A stretch of DNA of 64,000 bases, taken from NCBI RefSeq assembly GCF_009467825.1, contig NZ_WIOK01000021.1, positions 34,791 through 98,790 on the forward strand, read 5' to 3'. The DNA comes from Cyclobacterium xiamenense. GTDB taxonomy: Bacteria; Bacteroidota; Bacteroidia; Cytophagales; Cyclobacteriaceae. Both the position numbers and the translations under genes were made by a program. The first letter of the stretch is position 1; each line of letters begins with the position of its first letter. Of this stretch, positions 34,727 through 45,015 are shown piece after piece. Below the pieces are notes generated by a model. The model was not told the origin of the DNA and made no database searches. It was given only the letters and a program-made list of their open reading frames with translations.

Positions 34727-37700
34727 ATGGAAAAAATCTTACAACCATTTCATTATCAAGGTGTAAGGCGTATTGGTCTCGCACTTTTGGTCGGTCTATG
34801 GTTGGTTTCGACAGGTTTTGCCAGGCCCACGGTAGCAAACCCGGCCTTGCTAAGCCCGACGATCCAGCCAAATCTGCTAGTTACCGCCGAAGACGACGTC
34901 ACGGTATCCGGAACGGTGACCGATGAGTCCGGGGAAGGCATTCCCGGTGTAACCGTTTTCATCGCCGGTACCGGTACCGGTACGGTCACGGATATTGACG
35001 GCGCTTACTCGCTGAGTGTGCCCGAGGGCTCGGAACTAACCTATTCTTATGTTGGTTTTGTTTCCCAGACCATCACGGTCGGCAATCAGTCCGAAATCAA
35101 CGTCACCTTACTTATGGACACCGCTTCTTTGGAAGAGGTAGTCGTTATTGGTTACGGTACAGCAAGAAAGCGGGACCTGACAGGTGCGGTTTCCTCCGTT
35201 ACGGCTACCCGATTGGAAAATGAAAACCCAAATTCGGTACAAGACGTGCTTCGGGGCAACATCGCCGGACTGAATGTGGGACTGAATACCTCCGCAAAAG
35301 GAGGCGGTAGTCTGGAAGTACGAGGTAGAACCTCCCTGAATGCCGGATCCAGCCCATTGATCGTATTGGACGGAGCCATTTATTACGGCCAATTGTCTGA
35401 CATCAACCCCAACGATATCGAAAGCATCGATGTCTTGAAGGATGCGAGTTCTGCGGCCGTTTTCGGCGCAAAAGCAGCAAATGGTGTGGTGCTGGTCAAT
35501 ACAAAAAAAGGAGCGCTCGGCAAACCTCAGGTAAAAATCAATACCAACTGGGGCGTGGCCACCATGGCCAAAAACGAACCTGTCTATGGACCTCAAGGGT
35601 TTCTATCCTGGAGAGAAGACGTGATGGAAAGCATCAACGCCGGTGGATTCGAGCCCTATCGCTTTTCCAACCCCAACACGCTTCCTCCGGACATTCCCCT
35701 GGAAACCTGGCTAAACTACGACGGATCGGATGGAGATCCCGAAACCGTATGGCTGCAGCGCCTGAACATGCAACCGCTGGAAATTGCCAACTACAAAGCG
35801 GGCGAGAGCGTCAACTGGTACAACATGATGTTCCAGAATGGCCTGCGGCAGGATCATACCGTCAGCCTTTCGGGTAGAAGCGAAGACTTTCAGTATTACT
35901 GGTCCATGGGCTACCTGGACAACGAAGGGCTGGTCGTGGGAGACAAATTCACCACCGTCCGAAGCCGCTTTAACATCGAAGGCAATGTCAACGAATGGCT
36001 GACCGTGGGGATGAATACCCAGTTTGCCGACAGGGATGAGAGCCAGATTCCTGTTTCCTGGGGAAACATGGTGAATCTGTCTCCCTGGGGCGAGCCCTTT
36101 CTGGAAGACGGCGTAAGCTTGCGATTCCGGCCTAATGAGGAAGTCAGCGGAGGCCGGCATCCGTATTACACGCCGAGTTTTACCGATCGCCTGCAAAAGG
36201 AGACCACCATTAACTCCACCTTGTTTGCTTCCATTGAGCTGCCCTTCGGCATCAAGTTCCGAACCAATTTTACGCCTCGGTACGAGTTTTACGAACGGTA
36301 CAACCACGAAAGTGCCGGCCACCAGGACTTCGAAAATATGGGAGGAAGGGCCAGCCGACAGCAACGGAAAGTATACTACTGGCAGGTAGACAACATCCTA
36401 AGCTGGAATAAAAATTTCAACAATATCCACAACTTTGACGTGACCCTGCTAGCAAACGCAGAGAAATTTCAAAGCTGGGACAATACCATGCAGAACGTGG
36501 GATTTGAACCCCATGACAGACTGGGCTACCACAACATTGGCGCGGGTATCAATCCCATCATGTCCAGCAACGACCAATACCACACGGCCGACGCGCTGAT
36601 GGGTCGGGTTATTTACTCCCTATCCGATAAGTACATCACTACCCTATCGGTCCGACGAGACGGTTATTCCGCCTTTGGACAAAGCAACCCGCGTGCAACC
36701 TTTACCTCCGCTGCATTTGCCTGGCTATTTACGGACGAAGACTTCGTCAACATTCCCTGGTTGGATTACGGTAAATTGCGTGCCTCCTGGGGTGTGAACG
36801 GAAACCGGGACATTGGGCGCTACGCAGCGTTATCCGACCTGCAAACTGGAAAATATTTCTACCAGCGGCCCAGTGGGGAATTGTATTTCGTTAGTCAGTT
36901 GTATGTAAATACCATGCAAAACTCCAACCTGCGCTGGGAGAAGACCACCTCTACCAACCTGGGTTTGGATTTCTCCCTGTTTAACAGCATCCTGGACGGT
37001 ACCATTGAGGTATACGACATGTCGACCACGGACCTCCTGGTAGAGCGAAGTCTGCCCGACATTCTCGGGTTTGATTTTGTATTCGCCAATTTGGGTGAAG
37101 TTCGAAACCGAGGGGTTGAAGTGAGCCTTAACAGCCAATTGGTTAACCGCAGCAACCTTTCCTGGCGCGCGAATCTTAATTTCCAGATGAACCGCAACCG
37201 CATTGTCAGCCTTTACGGGGACCTGGACGAAAACGGCGAAGAGCTGGATGATATCGGAAACCGTTGGTTCATTGATCATGCCATCGACGAAATCTGGGAT
37301 TACCGAACCGATGGAATTTGGCAAACGCCCGAGGCGGATGAAGCTGCCAATTACGGGGTAAAACCAGGCGATTTTAAAATCGAAGACGTGAACAACGATG
37401 GGCTGTATACCAATGCCGATCGTCAATTCCTGGGTTTCCGCGAGCCTCGGTCCCGTTGGAGTTTGCGAAACGAATTCAAAATTTGGCGAAACTTTGATGT
37501 GTCTTTCATGATGTACGCCTACCTGGGCCATTTGGGCACCTTCAATCAGCGTAAAAATCGTCAGGGATTCCTGGATCGATCCAACTCCTACATTCTCCCC
37601 TATTGGACGGAAGAAAACCCGAGCAATGAATGGGCCCGACTGTACTCCAGTGAAGGTGGAGCCGGAGGATTTAACGTGTACCAAAGCCGCTCGTTTGTTC

Positions 37701-37891
37701 GGATGGAAAATATCGCCATGGCCTACACTGTTCCCCAGACCATTTTGGAACGCGCAAAAATTCAGAATTTGCGACTGTATCTGAACGTGCGAAACGTAGG
37801 CTTCTACGCACCGGAAATGAACTTCTGGGATCCCGAATCCGGAGGACCAACCCCACGAATCTTTACCCTGGGACTTGATTTGACGCTTTAA
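34727..37891 (+). CDS. SusC/RagA-family TonB-dependent outer membrane transporter
   Basis: 1054 residues. The signal peptide is near residues 1-36. Residues about 60-145 are a carboxypeptidase-D-like regulatory domain ([20 protein letters not shown]), next the TonB contact region ([22 protein letters not shown]), then the plug about 155-260 ([36 protein letters not shown]) and a 22-strand barrel to the end. There is no STN domain, so it is not obviously part of an anti-sigma relay. It imports oligosaccharides or similar ligands with SusD as lid. Its stop overlaps the first possible SusD start by one base. The flanks are DUF1549/1553 loci rather than classical glycoside hydrolases. Confidence 0.95.
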   Translation: MEKILQPFHYQGVRRIGLALLVGLWLVSTGFARPTVANPALLSPTIQPNLLVTAEDDVTVSGTVTDESGEGIPGVTVFIAGTGTGTVTDIDGAYSLSVPEGSELTYSYVGFVSQTITVGNQSEINVTLLMDTASLEEVVVIGYGTARKRDLTGAVSSVTATRLENENPNSVQDVLRGNIAGLNVGLNTSAKGGGSLEVRGRTSLNAGSSPLIVLDGAIYYGQLSDINPNDIESIDVLKDASSAAVFGAKAANGVVLVNTKKGALGKPQVKINTNWGVATMAKNEPVYGPQGFLSWREDVMESINAGGFEPYRFSNPNTLPPDIPLETWLNYDGSDGDPETVWLQRLNMQPLEIANYKAGESVNWYNMMFQNGLRQDHTVSLSGRSEDFQYYWSMGYLDNEGLVVGDKFTTVRSRFNIEGNVNEWLTVGMNTQFADRDESQIPVSWGNMVNLSPWGEPFLEDGVSLRFRPNEEVSGGRHPYYTPSFTDRLQKETTINSTLFASIELPFGIKFRTNFTPRYEFYERYNHESAGHQDFENMGGRASRQQRKVYYWQVDNILSWNKNFNNIHNFDVTLLANAEKFQSWDNTMQNVGFEPHDRLGYHNIGAGINPIMSSNDQYHTADALMGRVIYSLSDKYITTLSVRRDGYSAFGQSNPRATFTSAAFAWLFTDEDFVNIPWLDYGKLRASWGVNGNRDIGRYAALSDLQTGKYFYQRPSGELYFVSQLYVNTMQNSNLRWEKTTSTNLGLDFSLFNSILDGTIEVYDMSTTDLLVERSLPDILGFDFVFANLGEVRNRGVEVSLNSQLVNRSNLSWRANLNFQMNRNRIVSLYGDLDENGEELDDIGNRWFIDHAIDEIWDYRTDGIWQTPEADEAANYGVKPGDFKIEDVNNDGLYTNADRQFLGFREPRSRWSLRNEFKIWRNFDVSFMMYAYLGHLGTFNQRKNRQGFLDRSNSYILPYWTEENPSNEWARLYSSEGGAGGFNVYQSRSFVRMENIAMAYTVPQTILERAKIQNLRLYLNVRNVGFYAPEMNFWDPESGGPTPRIFTLGLDLTL

Positions 37892-37917
37892 TGGATCACA
37901 AGAAAAACGAACTACTC

Positions 37918-39771
37918 ATGAAAAATATACTAAAAAAATCATCGGTATACCTGGGCCTGATGGCGACGGGTCTGATGCTCAGCACCACGGGCTGTGACGA
38001 AGCCTGGCTGGAACCCAAACCGCTTTCGTTTTATGCGCCTGAAAATACGTTCAATTCTGCCAGTGGACTTTGGAGCGCACTGGTGGCCTGCGAACGAAAC
38101 ATGCGGCACGAATACACCGGGGATGGACCGCCCATCCTGACCGAGCATATCTTCACGGAAGTCGCCGTAGAAGGTACCACCGATAAATCCGGTCCCGCTC
38201 AGGACATGAACCTGTTGATCACACCGGATGCCAACCTGAACAGCGCCAACTTTAACCGAATCGGCTGGTACTGGATGGAAGGATTTAATGGCATCAAATA
38301 CGCCAATACCGTGATTTCCCGGATCGATGATCCCACGGATTACGAATCGGAGGAGGAACGCAACCACATTTTGGGTACGGCTTATTTTCACCGTGCCCTG
38401 CGTTACTACAGATTGACCAACCAATTCGGGGATGTTCCCCTGATACTGGAAGAAATGCTTGAGCCCCGCCTGGACTTCTATTCCACGGACCGGGAGGTAA
38501 TCCTTCGTAAAATGAAGGAGGACCTGGAATGGGCCGAGCCATGGGTTCCTTCCGTGATGGATCGGGGTCAGGTACCAAAAGGAGCCATACAGCACCTGCT
38601 GACCAAAGTCAACCTGGCACTGGGGGAATTTGACGATGCGATTGCATCGGCATCCCGCCTGATAGACGGAGGTACGCATGCGCTAATGACGGATCGGTTT
38701 GGTTCTACCGGTAATGACCCGGAACGTAATGTGATCTGGGACCTGCACCGTCCGGAAAACAAGTCCCTCAACGCCAATACCGAAGCCATCCTGATGGTGA
38801 TGGACCGACTGGACACCGATGGAAATTCCGGAGGCATGTCATCCATGCGTCAGGCTGTTCCCTTTTGGATCACCAATATCAACACCCCCAATGGAAACCG
38901 GGGTACCATCGATCAACCGGGCATTGAGATCGACCACGTGTCGAAATATGGCCGGGGTATTGGACGCCTTCGCGGAACCTGGTACCACCAAAGCATGATT
39001 TGGGATGACGAAAACGACCTGCGCCATGCGCCAGGAAACTGGATGGACATGACCGATCTGGTCTACAACAACCCGGGAATTAAAGGTAACGACGAGTATT
39101 ATGGTCAGCCCTTGCAGTTTCGCAACGATCAAGGCACCGTATTGGTGGTGGATACCATCCGAAGTTGGTTTTCCTGGCCTCATTACAAGGTATTTATACC
39201 CGACCCTCAAAATATTCGACCCAGCGGGGGACACAGTGACTGGTATATTTTCCGATTGGCCGAGACCTACCTGCTTCGGGCAGAAGCCCATGTCTGGAAA
39301 GGGGATCTGGCCAGTGCTGCAGCAGATTTAAACGCCGTTCGTACGCGAGCAGGTGCCGCCCCTTATGCACCGGAGGAAATGAATATCGGAACGATTCTGG
39401 ACGAACGAGCCCGGGAACTGTATTACGAAGAACCCAGGAAGACGGAATTGACCCGCATGGCGTATCTGTTTGCCATGACCGGGAAACAGGCGTACAATGG
39501 GAAAACCTACTCCATGGGAAGTTTCTCCGATGACAATTTTCTGTACGATCGCATCATGGAATTCACCGACTTCTATAATAAAGGAGTCTTTACCCGGCAT
39601 GGAGATACCTACACGTATAGCCCCTACCACGTTTTGTGGCCAATTCCAGCCGATGCCATCAATACCAATACCCAAGGTATAATCAACCAAAACAAAGGAT
39701 ATGCTGGCTTCGAAAACAACGTGCCGCCATTAACGACGGTGGATGGAAACCATCCCAACAGCGAAGGCTAA
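37918..39771 (+). CDS. SusD/RagB-family outer membrane lipoprotein
   Basis: 617 residues from the ATG at 37918. The earlier ATG at 37891 is in frame but would place nine polar residues before the lipoprotein leader ([18 protein letters not shown]). The helical TPR-like SusD fold is seen: [20 protein letters not shown] near 25, [24 protein letters not shown] near 155 and the C-terminal [26 protein letters not shown] near 440-466. It binds the substrate and closes over SusC. The SusC-SusD unit ends at a clear terminator (39794), so any further utilisation genes are transcribed separately. Confidence 0.95.
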   Translation: MKNILKKSSVYLGLMATGLMLSTTGCDEAWLEPKPLSFYAPENTFNSASGLWSALVACERNMRHEYTGDGPPILTEHIFTEVAVEGTTDKSGPAQDMNLLITPDANLNSANFNRIGWYWMEGFNGIKYANTVISRIDDPTDYESEEERNHILGTAYFHRALRYYRLTNQFGDVPLILEEMLEPRLDFYSTDREVILRKMKEDLEWAEPWVPSVMDRGQVPKGAIQHLLTKVNLALGEFDDAIASASRLIDGGTHALMTDRFGSTGNDPERNVIWDLHRPENKSLNANTEAILMVMDRLDTDGNSGGMSSMRQAVPFWITNINTPNGNRGTIDQPGIEIDHVSKYGRGIGRLRGTWYHQSMIWDDENDLRHAPGNWMDMTDLVYNNPGIKGNDEYYGQPLQFRNDQGTVLVVDTIRSWFSWPHYKVFIPDPQNIRPSGGHSDWYIFRLAETYLLRAEAHVWKGDLASAAADLNAVRTRAGAAPYAPEEMNIGTILDERARELYYEEPRKTELTRMAYLFAMTGKQAYNGKTYSMGSFSDDNFLYDRIMEFTDFYNKGVFTRHGDTYTYSPYHVLWPIPADAINTNTQGIINQNKGYAGFENNVPPLTTVDGNHPNSEG

Positions 39772-39793
39772 GCGTTAAGCCCCTGCATCAATT

Positions 39794-39827
39794 AAAAAGC
39801 CCGGAAGCAATTTCCGGGCTTTTTTTG
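39794..39827 (+). terminator. Rho-independent terminator after susD
   Basis: The arms AGCCCGGA (39798-39805) and TCCGGGCT (39813-39820) pair perfectly around a seven-base loop and run into seven T. It lies 22 bases after the SusD stop. The A-run before the stem makes it usable for the convergent gene ending at 40013 as well. Confidence 0.85.
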
Positions 39828-40012
39828 TGGGATTACGAGCCGCTACTGATAAGTTCTTCTTGCTTCGATCCCCGGAGAAAGGTTTCGGTGCCGGTACCGA
39901 CGAAATCGCAGCCAGCAGCTGAGGCGAGAGTAAATGACCCAGGCGAATCGATTTTATTATATTTTAGCGATCAAAAGCAGCTACTCGTCGCCAAATCATT
40001 GCCCGCTGCCTC

Positions 40013-41335
40013 CTACTTTTCGCCAGTAATCACTTCCAGTAAAAATAACTGGCGGGTACCATTTGCGGCCATGCCGGGTAGCAATAGTGCGTCACTGCTG
40101 CGGTTCCACCGAGGTGCGGGATCGATGCGAATATCCCCGCTATAGCCCCCCTTGCTGATCCCCCCGGACCTGGCCCAGGCTCCGTCACTGAGCCGAAGAA
40201 CCGAATACCTGTTCAAGGTATCCGTCGAATATCCATTTGCGAACCAGTTTCCGTCGGCGGATAGGGAGATATCTCCCTCCGGCTCGGGAAACAATTCGGA
40301 ATCCCCCAGGTACCCCACTATTTCCATTTTACCGACATCGTATAAAACCTGTCTTTCGGTTCCGGTATCGTCGGGGTCACTGCCTATCAGGATGTTTCCA
40401 GCCCCCCATTCTGGATGCCCCCCAACAAAAATGGAGTGGCGGGTGAGCCCGCTGCCATCGACGTTGATCGTAAACGGTACGTTGACACGTGTCCCCTCCC
40501 CCCGATTACCGCTCCAGCCAGCCCGTGCAAAAAAATATATTTTGTTCGAATCCCGATTCCAAAGGGTATGGTTGATAAACAAACCGGTGTGCTGCAAGTC
40601 GGGCTGAGATTCCTTGATTTTTTGTTCCAGTTGAAAAAACGAAACCAACAGCCGTTTTTCGCCAGTTTTCGTATTTACGATAAAGATTCCGTCATTTTTC
40701 GGTGCGGGGTCCTCCTTTGACCAGTCCGATGCACCGGAATAACCGGTTACTCGCCGCAGGCGGGACATTCTGCCGTAATTGAGGCCCAGCCAAAACGAGC
40801 CGTCGGGTGCCACGCCACCATTTCCTATGGGCGTATCTTCGTACCGAAATTCCCGTATCCGTTTCCTTTCCTCCAGGTCGTAAAGTACCGTGAAGACCTT
40901 TCCAGTTGCGGTATCTTTGTCGTTGAAATAAAACTGACGTTCCGGTTGTTTTGGATTCCAATAAAACATGGTCCCTTGCTGGGGGTTCCAGGCATGGGTT
41001 TTTTCCAGGTAAATCAATTGGTCATTCGCCTGCCTGTCCAGAACAAAAATTGTAGCTGCCTCGTCTGCATGGGGCATGCGGTGAATGGAATCGATTTCCA
41101 TACCGAGAATGTAGCGTTCCGAGGCATTCCAGGGCGAAGTCAGGCATTGCCCGATATAGCCAAAAAAATGATGTTTCAAACCGGAGGTGAGTTGTGTCAG
41201 CTCCAACGAAAAAGCCGGAGCTACCGGCTCTTTCCTCGGTTCGCAAGCATGGAGAAGAAAAAGGAAAACCCCGCTAGCAAACAGGCCTATACGTATTCGG
41301 TACGGATAAAATGCACGTAGAATGGGACTGCTCAT
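40013..41335 (-). CDS. Beta-propeller lipoprotein of unknown function (weakly PL22-like)
   Basis: 440 residues from the ATG at 41335; an earlier in-frame start at 41491 only adds an unlikely 52-residue extension before the leader. The leader (GLFASGVFLFLLHACEP) gives a lipoprotein. The body repeats short beta blocks ending in aspartate-glycine turns (SADGNWFANG, APDGSFWLG, TINVDGSGLTRH), as in TolB or oligogalacturonate-lyase-like propellers. HAWNPQQGTMFYWNP near 108 and GGHPEWG near 310 are notable because oligogalacturonide lyases use metal-bound histidines in a propeller, but I cannot follow the whole ligand set. It could be a lyase or a binding protein. Convergent with SusD. Confidence 0.6.
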   Translation of the reverse strand: MSSPILRAFYPYRIRIGLFASGVFLFLLHACEPRKEPVAPAFSLELTQLTSGLKHHFFGYIGQCLTSPWNASERYILGMEIDSIHRMPHADEAATIFVLDRQANDQLIYLEKTHAWNPQQGTMFYWNPKQPERQFYFNDKDTATGKVFTVLYDLEERKRIREFRYEDTPIGNGGVAPDGSFWLGLNYGRMSRLRRVTGYSGASDWSKEDPAPKNDGIFIVNTKTGEKRLLVSFFQLEQKIKESQPDLQHTGLFINHTLWNRDSNKIYFFARAGWSGNRGEGTRVNVPFTINVDGSGLTRHSIFVGGHPEWGAGNILIGSDPDDTGTERQVLYDVGKMEIVGYLGDSELFPEPEGDISLSADGNWFANGYSTDTLNRYSVLRLSDGAWARSGGISKGGYSGDIRIDPAPRWNRSSDALLLPGMAANGTRQLFLLEVITGEK

Positions 41336-41741
41336 GGTTTTTTGGTTTTCTTTCCAATATAGGTTTTTTTTGGAAAATATGTCTGAACAGGGATTCGTCC
41401 TTACAAAGAACAGCAAGGGAATTGCCTCCGGGGTCTGGGAAATGCCTACTTCGCCCTGACAATCTGCAACATTTGTTTTTTTGCAGCGCATTTCCCCTCA
41501 AATTACCGAACCAAGGAAGAGGACTATTGGCCAGCGCCTGCATTGTAGTTGAAAGAATGGCTAAAGGACCCGATTGAAAGAGGTAATCGTCGATAAACCG
41601 GGCGCGAAAAAACCCTACCGATGTCCCTAGATGTACGTAGGTATGCACTTACAAATTTTTTTTGTATCTTAGAATGGCCTACGGTAAAAACGCGCACGAA
41701 TCTTCGCATCCGTATATCCATACTCAAGTTAATATGTGGAA
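41336..41741. other. Divergent intergenic region
   Basis: 406 bases between the propeller lipoprotein gene (minus) and the DUF1549/1553 gene (plus). It must hold both promoters. A T-run followed by TATCTTAG near 41667 is the best partial match to the TAnnTTTG element for the plus strand. No gene or repeat was recognised. Confidence 0.4.
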
Positions 41742-44700
41742 ATGATACATTTCAGATCGGTAATTGCCGTTGTTTGTCTGGCGAACCTTTTTGCAGGTTG
41801 CGGCATCGACACACCTCAGGACGTGGCAGAAGCAGCGCCTACCCTACCCGAAATCGTCGACTACAACCTACATATCAAGCCCATACTCTCTGATCGGTGT
41901 TTTGCCTGTCACGGACCGGATAAGAACAATCGGGAAGCCGGTTTATTTCTGCACGCTGCCGAAGGGGCGTTCGCTTCGCTGGAAAGTGGCAAAAAGGCCA
42001 TTGTTCCTGGGAATCTACGCACTAGCGAACTGATTCGTCGAATTTTATCCGAGGATCCCGAGACGATGATGCCACCAGCGGAATCGAACCTACAGCTTTC
42101 CGCGGAGGAAAAAGCACTACTGATCAAATGGGTAGATCAAGGAGCTGAATACAAAAAACATTGGTCGTTTATCAAGCCCGAAAAAACGGCACTGCCGGAA
42201 ACCAAAAATGAGCACTGGGCAGCCAATGAGATCGACCATTTTATAGCAGCGAAGCTGGATAAATTTGCGATCACGCCTTCCCCGGAAGCACGAAAGGAAA
42301 CGCTGGTGCGCAGGGTGTTTTTTGACCTGACCGGGCTGCCCCCTACCGTAGGCCAGTTGGAAACAATCATGGCGGATAGCAGCAGCAATTATTATGAAAA
42401 GTTGGTCGATGACCTGCTGGCCTCGCCGGCCTACGGAGAGCGTATGACCGCACACTGGCTGGATGTTGCGCGATTTGCCGATACGGAAGGTTACCTGGAT
42501 GATTTCCACCATGAAATGTGGCCCTACCGGGACTGGGTTATCGATGCCTTCAATGAGAACATGCCCTACGATGAGTTTGTGGTTGCCCAGGTCGGCGGTG
42601 ACCAAATGCCTAACGCAACGGAGAAGCAACGGTTGGCGACGGCTTTTAACCGATTGCATAAACAGAATTCGGAAGGAGGCGTCATCCCGGAGGAGTTTCG
42701 GGTCGAGTACGTCGCAGACCGGGTGAATACGGTCGGCACGGCATTTATGGGCCTAACGGTATCCTGCGCCCGCTGCCATGACCACAAATACGATCCCATT
42801 TCCCAAAAAGATTACTTCCAATTGTATGCATTCTTCAATAGTACCATTGAGCGAGGAGATGCGATCTTTTCCGGGAATTCTATTGAAAATGGTAACCGAA
42901 TCCCAAACAAGTATTCGATGAACGCGGGACCGGTCATGCCGCTTCCATCCGAGGAGGTCGCTGAAATTCGAGCCTATTTGCTGGAGGAAATCGATGCCAA
43001 AGCTTCAGAAATCGAATCGCAATTGCGGGCAAAAAAAGCGGAGGCACTAGCTTGGGCCGCATCCAGGCCGAGCCATACCACCCTAAAAAATGTGGTGAAG
43101 GAGGCCACCATGGTAGACTTACGATTCGATAGCGTGGCCGATGAAACCGTAAAAGACCACGCCAAGGGTTCCAAACCTGCCCGAATTTTCGGGCACAATC
43201 AGGTAGAAGGAAAAATAGGAAAAGCAATCGAATACAATGAGGGCAAAGTGATTGCTGACGGCAGTCGGGTCAGCTTTGAGCGTATGGAACCGTTTACGGT
43301 GAGTTTTTGGATCAAAACACCTAAGGAATTCGATGAAGCCCGAGTCCTTTACAACGGAAACGGCCGAATCCAGGGTTACAGAGGATGGGATGTTTGGATG
43401 GACAGCACGCGGCTTTCCTTTCGATTAAACCATGCCCATCCGTTCCAATCCCTGGACGTTCGGCTGAAAGAAAAACTACCCTTGAATGAATGGCAGCATT
43501 TCGTTTGGACCTATGACGGGTCCAGTTCGGCCAGGGGCATGACCGTTTGGCAAAATGGGCAAAAGGCGGATCTCGCGATCCAACGAGACCATATCTACCG
43601 GTCTGCCGTACCCTACAAAGAACCAAAAGGCTTCGTGTACCTGGGATACGAAGGTTTTGTAATGGGGGCCAGTCACTACGATGCGGATTTTGACGGAGGG
43701 ATGATTGATGAAGTACGGGTACTCGACAAGGAAGCCGGTGATCTGGTGGCCACATTCCTTTTTAAGGAAGAAATGGGGAATGAACGGTTCCGCAAAGCGG
43801 TCGATTCCCAATCCAAGGAAGCATTGGAGTTTTATGCCCTCCATGTGGATCAGGACTTGGAACGGCAGCGGAAGGCACTGCGGGAACTCCAATTGAAAGA
43901 AGTGATGGCCATCGATACCGTCCAGGAGATCATGGTGATGGGTGATTACGAAATCGAAAGGCCGACCTATCTCTTGGAGCGAGGGGCCTACGATTCCCCG
44001 GGAGAGCAGGTAGAAAAGGGCGTTCCCTCGGCTATTCTGCCCTGGCCTGAGCATCTCCCCAAAAACCGATACGGGCTGGGCGAATGGCTGACCCACGAAG
44101 ACAATCCGCTCACGACCCGTGTAGCGGTAAACCAAATGTGGTATTTGATGTTTGGCCGCGGACTGGTACGGACCAACGAAGATTTTGGCAACCAGGGTGC
44201 ATTGCCCAGCCATCCGGAACTGCTGGATTGGCTGGCCGTTGACTTTCAGGAAAGCGGCTGGGATGTGAAGCGTTTGATCAAAAAGATGGTAACTTCGTCT
44301 ACCTATAAACAATCCTCTGTCATTCGGGAAGACCTTCGGGAAATCGATCCCGACAACCTGCTGCTAGCGAGAAGTCCCAGGTACCGGCGTTCGGCCGAGA
44401 TGGTTCGTGACAATGTCCTTGCCGTGAGCGGGCTATTACAGCCAACCGTTGGAGGGGAGTCAGCGTTTCCCTATCAACCGGAAGGATTATGGAGGGAAAC
44501 GATCACCCATGCTTTTTTCCCGGATTATCAGATCGACTATAAAAACGGCCTATACCGACGGAGCCTCTATACCTTTTGGAAGCGCAATGCTCCCGCTCCG
44601 GGAATGCTCGTTTTTGACGCCTCGAACCGATCCGAATGCCAGGTTCAGCGACAGCGAAGCAATACGCCCTTACAGGCTTTGGTATTGCTGAATAGCCCCC

Positions 44701-45011
44701 AGGTACTCGAAGCCTGCCGGGTTCTTGCCGAAAATGTGCTACTTGATTCAGATTTGGACATCTCCAAATCCATCGAAACGCTTTTCCTGGCCTTGGCCGG
44801 CAGAAAACCAACGAGCCGGGAGCATGCTATTCTGGAAAGGCAATTCAGCGAAGAAGAAGCGTACTTTACCAGGGAACCCTTGGCGGCCAGGGAGTTTTTG
44901 AGTATAGGTTACCAGGCGCCCTCTCCGGATATTCCCTTCACCCATACCGCCGCACTGGCTCGGGTAGCAAACACCATCCTGAATTCAACCGAGGCCTACT
45001 ACAAAAATTAA
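41742..45011 (+). CDS. DUF1549/DUF1553 cytochrome c lipoprotein with LamG-like insert
   Basis: 1089 residues from the ATG at 41742; a GTG two codons earlier is less likely. The leader VIAVVCLANLFAGCGID gives a lipoprotein. Haem motif CFACH lies near 51, DUF1549 at about 155-360 (HWLDVARFADTEGYLDDFH) with the second haem motif CARCH in CARCHDHKYDP. A LamG/concanavalin-like domain occupies about 465-670 (EPFTVSFWIKTP, NEWQHFVWTYDG, GGMIDEVRVLDKEAG). DUF1553 is at about 775-1050 (NPLTTRVAVNQMWYLMFGRGL). The LamG insert would bind carbohydrate and is absent from the copy at 31119, whose insert differs. It is followed after 4 bases by its DUF1501 partner. Confidence 0.88.
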   Translation: MIHFRSVIAVVCLANLFAGCGIDTPQDVAEAAPTLPEIVDYNLHIKPILSDRCFACHGPDKNNREAGLFLHAAEGAFASLESGKKAIVPGNLRTSELIRRILSEDPETMMPPAESNLQLSAEEKALLIKWVDQGAEYKKHWSFIKPEKTALPETKNEHWAANEIDHFIAAKLDKFAITPSPEARKETLVRRVFFDLTGLPPTVGQLETIMADSSSNYYEKLVDDLLASPAYGERMTAHWLDVARFADTEGYLDDFHHEMWPYRDWVIDAFNENMPYDEFVVAQVGGDQMPNATEKQRLATAFNRLHKQNSEGGVIPEEFRVEYVADRVNTVGTAFMGLTVSCARCHDHKYDPISQKDYFQLYAFFNSTIERGDAIFSGNSIENGNRIPNKYSMNAGPVMPLPSEEVAEIRAYLLEEIDAKASEIESQLRAKKAEALAWAASRPSHTTLKNVVKEATMVDLRFDSVADETVKDHAKGSKPARIFGHNQVEGKIGKAIEYNEGKVIADGSRVSFERMEPFTVSFWIKTPKEFDEARVLYNGNGRIQGYRGWDVWMDSTRLSFRLNHAHPFQSLDVRLKEKLPLNEWQHFVWTYDGSSSARGMTVWQNGQKADLAIQRDHIYRSAVPYKEPKGFVYLGYEGFVMGASHYDADFDGGMIDEVRVLDKEAGDLVATFLFKEEMGNERFRKAVDSQSKEALEFYALHVDQDLERQRKALRELQLKEVMAIDTVQEIMVMGDYEIERPTYLLERGAYDSPGEQVEKGVPSAILPWPEHLPKNRYGLGEWLTHEDNPLTTRVAVNQMWYLMFGRGLVRTNEDFGNQGALPSHPELLDWLAVDFQESGWDVKRLIKKMVTSSTYKQSSVIREDLREIDPDNLLLARSPRYRRSAEMVRDNVLAVSGLLQPTVGGESAFPYQPEGLWRETITHAFFPDYQIDYKNGLYRRSLYTFWKRNAPAPGMLVFDASNRSECQVQRQRSNTPLQALVLLNSPQVLEACRVLAENVLLDSDLDISKSIETLFLALAGRKPTSREHAILERQFSEEEAYFTREPLAAREFLSIGYQAPSPDIPFTHTAALARVANTILNSTEAYYKN

Positions 45012-45015
45012 GGAC

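Noticed and set aside
35711..36364. 217-codon minus-strand frame inside susC
   Set aside because: Shadow of the SusC barrel; no family pattern and no promoter or neighbours on that strand.
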